14,762 nt of DNA from NCBI GenBank assembly GCA_023410155.1, contig JAEYQF010000402.1, positions 1-14,762 on the forward strand, given 5' to 3'. Below, one piece after another: positions 7,571-14,330 of the stretch (the first letter of the stretch is position 1; each line of letters opens with the position of its first letter). The DNA is from Verrucomicrobiota bacterium. GTDB taxonomy: Bacteria; Verrucomicrobiota; Verrucomicrobiia; Opitutales; Opitutaceae. A program made the position numbers and the translations under genes. The notes beneath the pieces were generated by a model. The model had not been told where the DNA came from. It saw only the letters and a list, made by a program, of their open reading frames with translations, and made no database searches.

Positions 7571-9025
7571 ATGCCCCGCTTCGTTACCCCCTGGATGCCG
7601 CTCATCGTCGTGACGGTGCTCGGCTTGTGGTTGCGGGTGCATGACCTGGACGTCCGCCCCATGCACGCGGACGAAGCCAACCAAGCCGTCAAATCCGGCC
7701 AGTTGCTCGAAGGCGCAGGCTACACGCTCGATCCGCGCGATCACCACGGACCGACGCTCTACTACGCCGCCGTATCATTGGCCTGGATACGCGGAGAACA
7801 CACGCTCGCGCAGCTTTCCGAAACCACCGTGCGACTCGTCCCGGCGCTGTTCGGCACGCTCGCGATTCCCCTGCTGTTTCTGCTCGTCACGAGCGCCTCT
7901 GCGGCCTCGCCACGGACGACGGTGCTCGCACTCGCCGCCGCCGCGTTTCTCGGGCTCTCACCACCGGCTGTTTACTACAGCCGCTATTTCATCCAGGAGA
8001 CGCTGCTGCTCACGTTTTCTCTCGGCGCCTGTGTTTGCGCGCTGCGCTGGCACCATTCGCTTCACCTGGCGTGGGCGATCGCCGCCGGCGTGGGCGTGGG
8101 ACTCATGCTCTCCACCAAGTCCAGCGCCCTGCTCTTCTTCGCGGCCGCCTTGATTTCCACTCGCGTCGTGGGTTTCCGCTTCACCCGCGCTCTCGTGCGC
8201 CCCGCAGGCGCGGCTCTCGTTGCCGCACTTCTCGTGTCCGCGCTTTTCAGCTCATCTTTTGGTTCGAATCCCGGCGGGATTGTCGACGCGCTTCGGGCTT
8301 ACGGATTCGGCGCCGCGCGCGCCACCGGCGAGAGCGGACACGAAAAACCATGGACCTACTACGGTCAGCTCTTCCTCTGGCAGCGCCACGGCGGACTCGT
8401 TTTCCATCAACTCGCCTTCACCACGCTCGCGCTGGTCGGCGGCGCGCTGGCGTTTCGTCGGCGCACGGATCCAGTGTCGCTCGTTCGCTGGGCGGCCGTC
8501 TATCTCCTGCTCGTTTTCACTGCGTTTTCGCTCACGCCCTACAAGACGCCGTGGCACGCGATTCACCTTGTGCCGCCGCTCGCCATTCTCGCCGCGTCGG
8601 CGTGCGTGCTCGTCCCGCGCTGGTGGTGGGTCGTTCCCGTGTTCGGCGCGACTTGCGCCACGTTGTGGTCACAGGCCCGACTCGTCGCGTTTCAGCGGCC
8701 GGCCGATGCGCGCAATCCTTACGCTTACGTCCACAGCTCCCCTGACGTGAGGAAATTCCGGGCGATCGCCGAGAGCGCAGCTGATGCCAACCCGGAACAA
8801 CCGATCTTCGTCATCGGCGAGGAATACTGGCCGATCCCGTGGTATCTCCGGAGTGTGCCTAACGTCGGCTACTGGTCCGAACCGCCCGCGCAAATCGACG
8901 GCGCGCTCGTGATTGCCACGCAAACCTACGCTCCCGCCGTCCGCGAGCAGCTCCGCGGCAATTATCGCGAACGCATCCTCGGTCTCCGGCCGGGCGTGCT
9001 GTGCATCGCTTTCGTTCGGGAATGA
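7571..9025 (+). CDS. Agl23-like (flippase activity-associated) GT-C membrane protein
   Basis: A 484-residue polytopic membrane protein with about ten hydrophobic segments (for example 8-24, 88-107, 115-130, 145-157, 168-180, 211-228, 280-295, 305-320, 332-347, 351-365). The first loop after the first helix carries HADEANQ (32-38), the acidic motif of GT-C glycosyltransferases that use lipid-phosphate sugars, and DHHGPTLYY (57-65). Further family-like blocks are YYSRYFIQE (135-143) and YKTPWHAIHLVPP (324-336). Together these match the flippase activity-associated Agl23 family (TIGR03663). Agl23 names a family defined largely by genome context; the reaction is unproven. An in-frame GTG/ATG-like start at 7436 would translate through the 22-bp repeats and put a non-hydrophobic 45-residue leader ahead of the first helix, so ATG 7571 is preferred. 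The stop overlaps the next start by ATGA, indicating translational coupling to the glycosyltransferase. Confidence 0.85.
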   Translation: MPRFVTPWMPLIVVTVLGLWLRVHDLDVRPMHADEANQAVKSGQLLEGAGYTLDPRDHHGPTLYYAAVSLAWIRGEHTLAQLSETTVRLVPALFGTLAIPLLFLLVTSASAASPRTTVLALAAAAFLGLSPPAVYYSRYFIQETLLLTFSLGACVCALRWHHSLHLAWAIAAGVGVGLMLSTKSSALLFFAAALISTRVVGFRFTRALVRPAGAALVAALLVSALFSSSFGSNPGGIVDALRAYGFGAARATGESGHEKPWTYYGQLFLWQRHGGLVFHQLAFTTLALVGGALAFRRRTDPVSLVRWAAVYLLLVFTAFSLTPYKTPWHAIHLVPPLAILAASACVLVPRWWWVVPVFGATCATLWSQARLVAFQRPADARNPYAYVHSSPDVRKFRAIAESAADANPEQPIFVIGEEYWPIPWYLRSVPNVGYWSEPPAQIDGALVIATQTYAPAVREQLRGNYRERILGLRPGVLCIAFVRE

Positions 9026-9732
9026 ACACCGCGCGGCCGCAGCTCCACTCGCTCGTCGTCCCCTTCTACAACGAAGAGGGAAACGTCCTTCCTTTGCTCG
9101 AGCGAGCGGTCGATGTGCTCACCGCCTTCGACGTGCCGTTCGAAATCATCCTCGTGGACGACGGTAGCAACGACGCCACGCCCGCCGAGCTCGTCACCGC
9201 CGCTGCGCGCTGGCCGGAAGCGCGCGTGCTCACCCATCCGCACAACCTCGGGCAAGCCGCTGCGCTGCTCGCCGGGCTCCACGCTGCTCGCGGGGAACTC
9301 GTCTTCACCATGGACGGCGACGGTCAGAACGATCCGCGGGATTTTCCGCTGCTCCACGCGCCTGTCGCCGGCAACCAACTCGATCTCGCCTGCGGTTGGC
9401 GCGTAAATCGGCACGACTCCGCGGCGCGCCGCATCCTCTCCCGCATCGGCAATGCGATTCGCGGCCGCGTTCTCAGGGATGGTCTCCACGATGGCGGTTG
9501 TCAGCTCCGTGTGATGCGCCGCGAAATCGTGGGCGTGCTTTTTCCCGTCGACCTCATGCAATCGTTTCTGCCCGCGATTGCCGCGGCATCGGGTTTTCGC
9601 GTGGGCGAGTTTCCAGTCTCCCACCATCCACGTATTCGCGGGCGCGCGAAGTTCGGCTTGCGCCAACTCTGGTGGCGTCCGTTTGTCGCCCTGCTGCGCG
9701 TTCGCCGCGAACTTCGCTCCCGCCGCCGATGA
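9022..9732 (+). CDS. Family 2 glycosyltransferase (polyprenyl-phosphate sugar transferase type)
   Basis: A 236-residue GT-A fold enzyme. It begins with the strand LHSLVVPFYNEEGNV (residues 8-22), followed by ILVDDGSND (43-51), the nucleotide-sugar loop, HNLGQAAAL (74-82), and the DXD-type metal motif MDGDGQNDP (97-105). The acceptor side shows HDGGCQLRVMRRE (156-168) and HPRIRGRAKFGL (202-213). This matches DPM1/GtrB-like enzymes that move a sugar from a nucleotide donor to polyprenyl phosphate on the cytoplasmic face. There is no C-terminal membrane segment, as in DPM1 and unlike GtrB. Start: ATG 9022 overlaps the preceding stop (ATGA). Seven extra residues from 9001 would intrude further into that gene. 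The gene likely supplies lipid-linked sugar to the Agl23-like GT-C protein encoded upstream. It ends overlapping the ApbE gene by ATGA. Confidence 0.88.
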   Translation: MNTARPQLHSLVVPFYNEEGNVLPLLERAVDVLTAFDVPFEIILVDDGSNDATPAELVTAAARWPEARVLTHPHNLGQAAALLAGLHAARGELVFTMDGDGQNDPRDFPLLHAPVAGNQLDLACGWRVNRHDSAARRILSRIGNAIRGRVLRDGLHDGGCQLRVMRREIVGVLFPVDLMQSFLPAIAAASGFRVGEFPVSHHPRIRGRAKFGLRQLWWRPFVALLRVRRELRSRRR

Positions 9733-10568
9733 CTTGGGAAACCTTCCATCACGAAGCCATGGCTACGGACTTCGCGATCTACATCGCGGGACATCCGGCC
9801 GACTACGCACGTCAGGCCGCTACCGCCTGCTGGCGAGAACTCGACCGACTCGAGAGCGAACTCTCCCGCTTCATCCCCACCAGCGACATCTCACGGATCA
9901 ATCGACTCGCCCGTGGCGAAAGCACCGTGATCGGCGACGACACGCTTCAGTGCCTGATCCTCGCCGCCAACTTCACCCTCGCCACGCATCGAGCGTTCGA
10001 TCCAGCCTATGGCTCGCGACATCAGATCGCGCTGCCGCCGGGTTCGGTCCCTTTCACGCTCGATCCCGAAAACCACCTGATCACATCGCAGGTAGACCAA
10101 CTTCAACTCGACCTCGGCGCGATCGGCAAAGGCTACGCCCTCGATGTGCTCGCACAGACACTCGCCGACTGGCAGATCGCCACGGCATGCCTGCAGAGCG
10201 GTGGCAGCACCGCGCTCATTCTGGACGCTCCTGAAGGCTGGGCGGGTTGGACGATTGGCGTGGGCGACGAGGATAACCGCCGCGAAATTACGTTTACACG
10301 CGCCGCCCTAAGCGGCTCCGGCGTCGCGGTGAAAGGCCAGCATGTTCGCGACCCGCGCACACAGAGCGCCGCGCCCCGCCAGTCTCGCGTGTGGGCCATC
10401 GCGGAGAACGCCGCCCTGTCCGACGCCCTTTCGACCGCCTTCTTTGTGTTGAACGATCAGGAAATCGCCGCGTTCTGCGAAGCGCATCCCGAGGTCGGCG
10501 CTGCGATCAGCCGCCCCGGACAGCCGCTCGCCATCCACGGCTCGCTGCGCCGCTATCTCCCGCCGTAA
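9729..10568 (+). CDS. apbE: ApbE-type FAD:protein FMN transferase
   Basis: A 279-residue member of the ApbE family, which attaches FMN from FAD through a phosphoester bond to a threonine or serine of target proteins, using Mg2+. Seen motifs: MATDF (11-15, the family's MGTxF block), LDRLESELSRFIPTSDISRIN (38-58, given here only to locate it), FDPAYG (90-95), LDLGAIGKGYALD (127-139), SGGS (157-160), HVRDPRT (205-211), and SDALSTAFFV (231-240) with the metal-binding Asp232 and Thr236. There is no signal peptide or lipobox at the chosen ATG (9729), whereas many ApbE proteins are exported lipoproteins, so this one is probably cytoplasmic. The frame opens at 9396, but that part overlaps the glycosyltransferase gene and has no homology. 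The start overlaps the glycosyltransferase stop by ATGA. No obvious flavinylation substrate (NqrB/C, RnfG or FMN-bind domain) is in the window. Confidence 0.93.
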   Translation: MTWETFHHEAMATDFAIYIAGHPADYARQAATACWRELDRLESELSRFIPTSDISRINRLARGESTVIGDDTLQCLILAANFTLATHRAFDPAYGSRHQIALPPGSVPFTLDPENHLITSQVDQLQLDLGAIGKGYALDVLAQTLADWQIATACLQSGGSTALILDAPEGWAGWTIGVGDEDNRREITFTRAALSGSGVAVKGQHVRDPRTQSAAPRQSRVWAIAENAALSDALSTAFFVLNDQEIAAFCEAHPEVGAAISRPGQPLAIHGSLRRYLPP

Positions 10569-10590
10569 ACCACCTTCTGTTGTCCACGCC

Positions 10591-11022
10591 ATGAAACCTC
10601 CGCGTCGCGACGATCCTTTCCGCGTGCGAAAAGCCCGCCCCGAGCACCCGCTCGTTTGGCTCGCGGAGCCGCTGCAAAACGAACCCACGCTCGAGCTAAA
10701 GTCGTGGTTCGGCGGACGCACCATCTCGCTCGACGGCAAACACCACCTGTTTCTCACCACGCAGGACGAGCCGTGGCAGGGCGTGCTTGTCTGCACGTTC
10801 CACGAACACCACGCGAGCCTGCTCGCGGAGTTTCCCGCGCTCGTGCCACATCCAATCCTCGGCAAATGGCTCTATCTGGCAGAGTCCGCGCCGACATTCG
10901 AGCGGGACGCAAAGCGGCTGGTGCAGCTCGTGCGCGCCCGCGACCCCCGCCTCGGCATCCTGCCATCCGCGCGAAAAAAGAAAGCTACGAAGAAAAAGAT
11001 CCGGTTCGGTGACGCCTTGTAG
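10591..11022 (+). CDS. Uncharacterised protein with basic C-terminal tail
   Basis: A 143-residue soluble protein that I cannot assign with confidence. Its start ATG is 22 bp after the apbE stop, so it likely belongs to the same transcript. Residues about 15-125 form one domain: LVWLAEPL (21-28), KSWFGGRTISLDGKHHLFL (37-55), EPWQGVLVCTF (60-70), and FPALVPHPILGKWLYL (82-97), the last being the most distinctive block. The WFGGxTI...LFL part recalls the MFGG strand-turn of TfoX N-terminal/YjbR-like folds, but that is a weak resemblance only. The C-terminus carries KKKATKKK (126-133), which could bind nucleic acid or acidic membrane; low-complexity basic tails are also common without function. 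No signal peptide or membrane helix is seen. The coding call is supported by ATG placement, spacing, composition and a clear internal domain. Confidence 0.8.
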   Translation: MKPPRRDDPFRVRKARPEHPLVWLAEPLQNEPTLELKSWFGGRTISLDGKHHLFLTTQDEPWQGVLVCTFHEHHASLLAEFPALVPHPILGKWLYLAESAPTFERDAKRLVQLVRARDPRLGILPSARKKKATKKKIRFGDAL

Positions 11023-11089
11023 GGCAGACGCTGCTGTGGGCTGCTTGCACTTGTTGTGGAGCTCACTTCGTTCCGCTTCTCGCTCCGCC

Positions 11090-11500
11090 ATGAAAGTCAC
11101 TGAGATCGCCTTCACCGGTTATTCCGTCACCGACATGAAACGCGCAAAGGCCTTCTACGAAGGTCTCCTTGGCCTCGAGAAGTCGCGCGGCTTCGGCGAG
11201 CACGATGGCGAGGATCGCTGGGTGGAATACGACATCGGCGCGGGCTGCCTGGCCTTGATCAACGGCGCCGGGGCAGACTGGCCTCCTCACCCGGCCGGAA
11301 CCGCCGCGGCCCTCGAAGTGGACGATCTCGACGGGTTCGTGACCAAACTCCGTGAGCACAACGTCAAGTTTGTGTGGGAAATCCAGGAGGCACCCGTTTG
11401 TCGGATGGCGGTCGTCGCAGATCCGGACGGCAACTGGGTCGTGTTGCACCAGCGCAAACCCACGCACCCGGAGAACGCCGGCACGCCCGGTCCTTCCTGA
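11090..11500 (+). CDS. VOC-superfamily (glyoxalase-like) protein
   Basis: A 136-residue protein of the vicinal oxygen chelate fold. Two beta-alpha-beta-beta-beta units are visible: EIAFTGYSVTDMKRAKAFYE (5-24) with GLLGLEKSRG, then AAALEVDDLDGFVTKLRE (72-89), and the closing DPDGNWVVLHQRK (111-123), the typical VOC C-terminal strand. VOC proteins include glyoxalases, dioxygenases, and antibiotic-resistance sequestering proteins; single-domain members dimerise. I cannot assign a substrate. Start ATG at 11090 puts the first beta strand directly at the N-terminus; the longer frame from 10787 overlaps the upstream gene. The last 14 residues are proline-rich and probably disordered. It is 67 bp after the preceding gene without a clear terminator, so co-transcription is possible. 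It ends 51 bp before the end of a convergent - strand gene. Confidence 0.88.
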   Translation: MKVTEIAFTGYSVTDMKRAKAFYEGLLGLEKSRGFGEHDGEDRWVEYDIGAGCLALINGAGADWPPHPAGTAAALEVDDLDGFVTKLREHNVKFVWEIQEAPVCRMAVVADPDGNWVVLHQRKPTHPENAGTPGPS

Positions 11501-11551
11501 GGCGACACCGCGCCGCGCGCCACGTCCGCGAGGTCACGGGTCTTCGCGTCT

Positions 11552-12625
11552 TCAGATTGTGGATACGGCGATTTGATCGACCTGCCACCACTGCAGAGCG
11601 CGCACGCGGCTCTGCATGTCGTCGAGCCTGCTAAACACATACACGCTCGCGCCCGCCATGATCCAAACGGACTCACCTGCCGGGAAGGTCGCCTCGGTCT
11701 GCACGCTCAGCCGGTGCGTGGTCTGCTCGATGTCAGCCATCACGGCACTCTTGTTGTCGCCACCTGAATCGATCTGCTGCGTGACCAGCAACTGCCGCTG
11801 GATCGACTCGCGCGCGGGACGAATCACCGACCCGAACAGGTGGTAAGAGCATGTGAGCTCACCCTCGGAGAAACCCCAGTTGTCCTTCAGCGACAGTGTC
11901 GCGTGATTGTAGAAATTCCTGATCTCGGCATCGATGCGGATAGGCCCCTCCCGGGGCATGCGATACGGGACACCACACGACGCCATGACCTCCGCACCAT
12001 TGAGATAAAGCAGGCCCCACAGACCGTCCGAGAACGACGTATGCTCGTCGTTGTCGTATTCCGCGTCGATGATCAGTTGCCCGGAATCCGGCAACGTAAA
12101 CGAGCGGTCGGTGACCTCGATGTGGAACTCGGGGCCGAGCACCACCCGGCTATCGTAGAGCGGAAACGGCGCGCGAAAGATCGAAGCGTCCGCCGGCACG
12201 TCGGGCGCGATCACAGTTCCCTGGTTTTTCGGCCGCAGGCGCTTCAGCCAATCGGAGAACCTGCGGGACGCCACAGATTGCAGTCGGCGCACGGCGCGAT
12301 AGCGCGGGACCGCCCGGGAAAGGGCTCGGTCGAGTTTCAGGCGCACCGCCTGACGCCGCGCCTCCCACTCGGCCGCGTCGGCCGGAGCACGGAGATTGTC
12401 CGCGTGCCATCCCGCTTTAGCCTCGGCCGCGAGCGCGGCCACGCGCCGAAGGTCAGCCTTTGAAACCATTCGGCGCACTTCGCCCGGAGACAGCTTGGAA
12501 AATCTCTGCCAGTCCGCGTGAAGTTCAGCCGCGGCCTTCTGGCGGAGCGATCCGATGCGATTACGAGGCAGATTCGAACCCGATCGTGCTCGGCGGTCGG
12601 AGATGACGGGGACTAGCGTGCTCAT
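11552..12625 (-). CDS. Uncharacterised two-part protein (charged helical N-terminus, beta-rich C-terminus)
   Basis: I do not recognise this protein. From ATG at 12625 it has 357 residues; GTG at 12667 would add 14. Residues about 25-125 are rich in Arg, Lys, Glu and Ala with heptad-like spacing (for example RRMVSKADLRRVAALAAEAK), suggesting an amphipathic helical or coiled region. From about 150 the character changes to a beta-rich domain: FHIEVTDRSFTLPDSGQLII, then an acidic YDNDEHTSFSDGLWGLLYLNG, IRIDAEIRNFYNHATLSLKDNWGF and a Tyr/Trp-rich end (WIMAGASVYVFSRL, WWQVDQIAV). The sequence blocks are quoted only to locate them. There is no signal peptide, no membrane helix and no catalytic motif. 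Coding support is length and a protein-like composition across the whole frame, and no competing + strand gene. It follows the PhnB-like gene (12799-13236) on the same strand by about 170 bp and converges on the VOC gene. Its identity would need profile search. Confidence 0.7.
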   Translation of the reverse strand: MSTLVPVISDRRARSGSNLPRNRIGSLRQKAAAELHADWQRFSKLSPGEVRRMVSKADLRRVAALAAEAKAGWHADNLRAPADAAEWEARRQAVRLKLDRALSRAVPRYRAVRRLQSVASRRFSDWLKRLRPKNQGTVIAPDVPADASIFRAPFPLYDSRVVLGPEFHIEVTDRSFTLPDSGQLIIDAEYDNDEHTSFSDGLWGLLYLNGAEVMASCGVPYRMPREGPIRIDAEIRNFYNHATLSLKDNWGFSEGELTCSYHLFGSVIRPARESIQRQLLVTQQIDSGGDNKSAVMADIEQTTHRLSVQTEATFPAGESVWIMAGASVYVFSRLDDMQSRVRALQWWQVDQIAVSTI

Positions 12626-12694
12626 GGGGCCAATGAATGGGCTCACGCTCGTCGTGAGAGAGACCACTCCGCTGGTTTTAGCAGAATAACCCCA

Positions 12695-12709
12695 GCCCGG
12701 GCATCGGGC
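12695..12709 (-). other. Short GC hairpin between the two minus-strand genes
   Basis: GCCCG (12695-12699) can pair with CGGGC (12705-12709) around GGCAT. On the - strand it lies 90 bp after the PhnB-like gene stop and is followed by TGGGGTTATT. A weak terminator is possible, but the stem is short and there is no proper T-run. Confidence 0.25.
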
Positions 12710-12798
12710 CGAAATCGCGCCGATGGATCAGCGGAAGCCGGAGCAGCTCGCGCGGGCTCATCGCTGCAATGCGAGAACCAAGACCTCGCATCCTTCGC

Positions 12799-13236
12799 TC
12801 ACGTCTTGCTTGAGCATGCGATCATCCACTTCGTGCCGAACTTGTCCGCGAACGATCCGAAGTAATCGCCCCAGAACATCTCCTGCATCGGCATCTCGAT
12901 CTGCCCGCCTGCGGAAAGCTCCTTGAAAAGCCGGTCCGATTCCGCGCGCGTGTCAGGCTGGAGGTTGATGTAGACATTGTTTCCCACCGCTACCTTGGAG
13001 CCCATCGCCTCCACGCAATCGCTGCCCATGAGCATGTATCCGCCGAGAATCGGCAGCGCGACGTGCAGCACCAGGTTCTTGTCCGCCTCCGCCAGCGGCG
13101 GGCTTTGCTCTCCCGCCGGCATCTGCGAGAAGCGCGCAATCGGCCCGACATACTCGGTGTTGAAAACGGATTTGTAGAACGTGAACGCCTGCTCGGCGGT
13201 GCGGTGAAAAATCAGATACGTGCTGACGGTGGCCAT
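12799..13236 (-). CDS. PhnB-like VOC-family protein
   Basis: A 145-residue glyoxalase-fold protein of the PhnB / 3-demethylubiquinone-9 3-methyltransferase-like subgroup. It begins TVSTYLIFHRTAEQAFTFYKSVF (3-25, cited to locate), typical of the first beta strand and helix, and has YMLMGSD (67-73) and the diagnostic end EMFWGDYFGSFADKFGTKWMI (119-139). Here DKFG replaces the usual DPFG. Function is unknown for nearly all members of this subgroup; the name PhnB comes from linkage to phosphonate genes in E. coli and does not imply phosphonate use. Start: ATG at 13236 is at the first strand, so little ambiguity. No Shine-Dalgarno sequence is seen upstream. It is divergent from the BON lipoprotein gene across a 321-bp gap. 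Confidence 0.9.
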   Translation of the reverse strand: MATVSTYLIFHRTAEQAFTFYKSVFNTEYVGPIARFSQMPAGEQSPPLAEADKNLVLHVALPILGGYMLMGSDCVEAMGSKVAVGNNVYINLQPDTRAESDRLFKELSAGGQIEMPMQEMFWGDYFGSFADKFGTKWMIACSSKT

Positions 13237-13557
13237 GGGATTTGAGAGGTGGTTCGAATTCGGGCATCACGTGTCCGCATCCATCTCAACGCGCGGAGAC
13301 AGGCCGACCGGACATGCTTCCCGCAATCTCACCCGGCGATGCATGATCGCTCGAACGCCTGCTGCGACCCCGGCGATTTCCCCGTCTCAAACTGCCACGC
13401 GGGACCACACCTCGTGCCGGGACCGCACCGATGGAGCACGGTCCGAAGGTGGTTAACTTCCCTCCTCATTGTCCGGTGCGGCTCGCTGCGCCACGGCAAC
13501 GTGTCCCTCGTCCGCCGTCACCGGCGGACCCGTTCAAACCACCTCAAGATAATCATC
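13237..13557. other. Intergenic region between divergent genes
   Basis: This 321-bp stretch separates the PhnB-like gene (-) from the BON lipoprotein gene (+) and must hold their promoters. No convincing -35/-10 pair was found by eye. The reading frame of the lipoprotein is open through it, but that upstream translation has no signal peptide or protein-like pattern and is not called. The only structure seen is a perfect hairpin at 13510-13529. Confidence 0.5.
13510..13529 (+). promoter_or_regulatory. Perfect 8-bp hairpin upstream of the BON lipoprotein gene
   Basis: GTCCGCCG (13510-13517) pairs exactly with CGGCGGAC (13522-13529) around TCAC. It ends 28 bp before the start codon and has no T-run after it, so it is more likely a 5' leader structure or an operator-like inverted repeat than a terminator. 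Its function is unknown. Confidence 0.45.
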
Positions 13558-14130
13558 ATGAAACCTCTCTCCTCCTCCCGCTCCGCTGTGCTCGCCGCTC
13601 TCATTGGTGCCTCTGCCATCCTCCTTGACGGCTGCGGTCCGCGCACGCAAGAAACCGCTGACACCAACTCCTCCGGCGCATCAACCGCCGACTCCAACAA
13701 CTACGCCGCCGAGAGCAGCCAACCCGCCTCCACCGGCGGCGGCCCGGGCGCGGCCGGATCGGGATCCGCCACCGACGCGTCCAGCAGCTCGCAAGCCATG
13801 AGTTCAAGCGATGCTGGCCAGACCGCCGAGACCGGCGGACGCGCAACCCCATCGGGATCGTTCGCCACCGCAAACCAAGACGCCCAGCTGCACGACCAGA
13901 GCGGCGCACCGACGGAACAGCGTATCCGCACGGAACTACGCGACGGCGCGATCGCCATGGACGACGCGCAACTCCAGGACATCGACATTCAAGTCTCGAA
14001 CGAAACGGTCACATTGACCGGCATCGCGCCATCCGAAGACGCCATCCGCCAAATCGAACAGCGCGTGCGCCAAGTCGAGGGCGTGCGGCAAGTGAACAAT
14101 CAACTCCAAGCCCGCTCGGCCGCCGAGTGA
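13558..14130 (+). CDS. BON-domain lipoprotein
   Basis: A 190-residue envelope protein. ATG 13558 gives a signal with two basic residues (MKPLSSSR), a hydrophobic AVLAALIGASAILL, and a lipobox-like LDGC with Cys26; Asp at -2 is unusual for a lipobox, but the arrangement is otherwise typical. Residues about 30-118 are a low-complexity Ser/Ala/Gly/Thr linker, probably disordered and surface-spanning. Residues about 119-186 form a BON domain: QRIRTELRDGAI (121-132), IDIQVSNETVTLTGIAP (142-158) and IRQIEQRVRQVEGVRQVNNQL (163-183, cited to locate). BON domains occur in OsmY and secretins and are thought to bind phospholipid or other envelope components; a stress-response role is common but not shown here. 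It stands alone, downstream of a 321-bp gap with a hairpin, and is followed by a repeat array with a terminator. Confidence 0.88.
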   Translation: MKPLSSSRSAVLAALIGASAILLDGCGPRTQETADTNSSGASTADSNNYAAESSQPASTGGGPGAAGSGSATDASSSSQAMSSSDAGQTAETGGRATPSGSFATANQDAQLHDQSGAPTEQRIRTELRDGAIAMDDAQLQDIDIQVSNETVTLTGIAPSEDAIRQIEQRVRQVEGVRQVNNQLQARSAAE

Positions 14131-14152
14131 CCGACCTGACGCGGCATCCATA

Positions 14153-14284
14153 GGTCCGACTCGAAGCGCACTCGGGCTCGACCCGGTCCGCATTGAGTCC
14201 CGACCCGATCCGCACCTTGGCTCGGCTCAATCCGCACTGGGGCCCGACCCGGTGCGGATTTTGTCGCGACCTGGGACGCACGCT
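14153..14284. repeat. 22-bp degenerate tandem repeat, six-unit array
   Basis: Six consecutive 22-bp units start at 14153, 14175, 14197, 14219, 14241 and 14263. The shared pattern is G(G/T)CCCGAC(T/C)C(G/A)ATCCGCAC plus four variable bases. The unit at 14197 is nearly identical to those at 7440 and 7462. In the fifth unit (14241-14262) the second half is replaced by GTGCGGATT, the reverse complement of AATCCGCAC in the fourth, which creates a hairpin. The array has no spacers and no coding function: 22 is not a multiple of three and the frame changes with each unit. It fills the gap between two convergent genes. Confidence 0.85.
14229..14264 (+). terminator. Repeat-derived rho-independent terminator
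   Basis: AATCCGCACTGGG (14229-14241) pairs with CCCGGTGCGGATT (14248-14260), thirteen pairs with one G-U, around a six-base loop. Four T at 14259-14262 close the stem and follow it, then GT. It is about 100 bp after the BON lipoprotein stop and would end that transcript. On the - strand the stem is followed by GAGCC, so termination there should be weaker. The stem arms are the fourth and fifth units of the 22-bp repeat array. Confidence 0.7.
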
Positions 14285-14330
14285 GGAGCGATTTGCTCCT
14301 CGCTCAGGTCTGGCCTCGCGCGGGGCGCTC

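Noticed and set aside
14153..14284. CRISPR array
   Set aside because: The 22-bp units abut directly with no spacers, and no cas genes are present.
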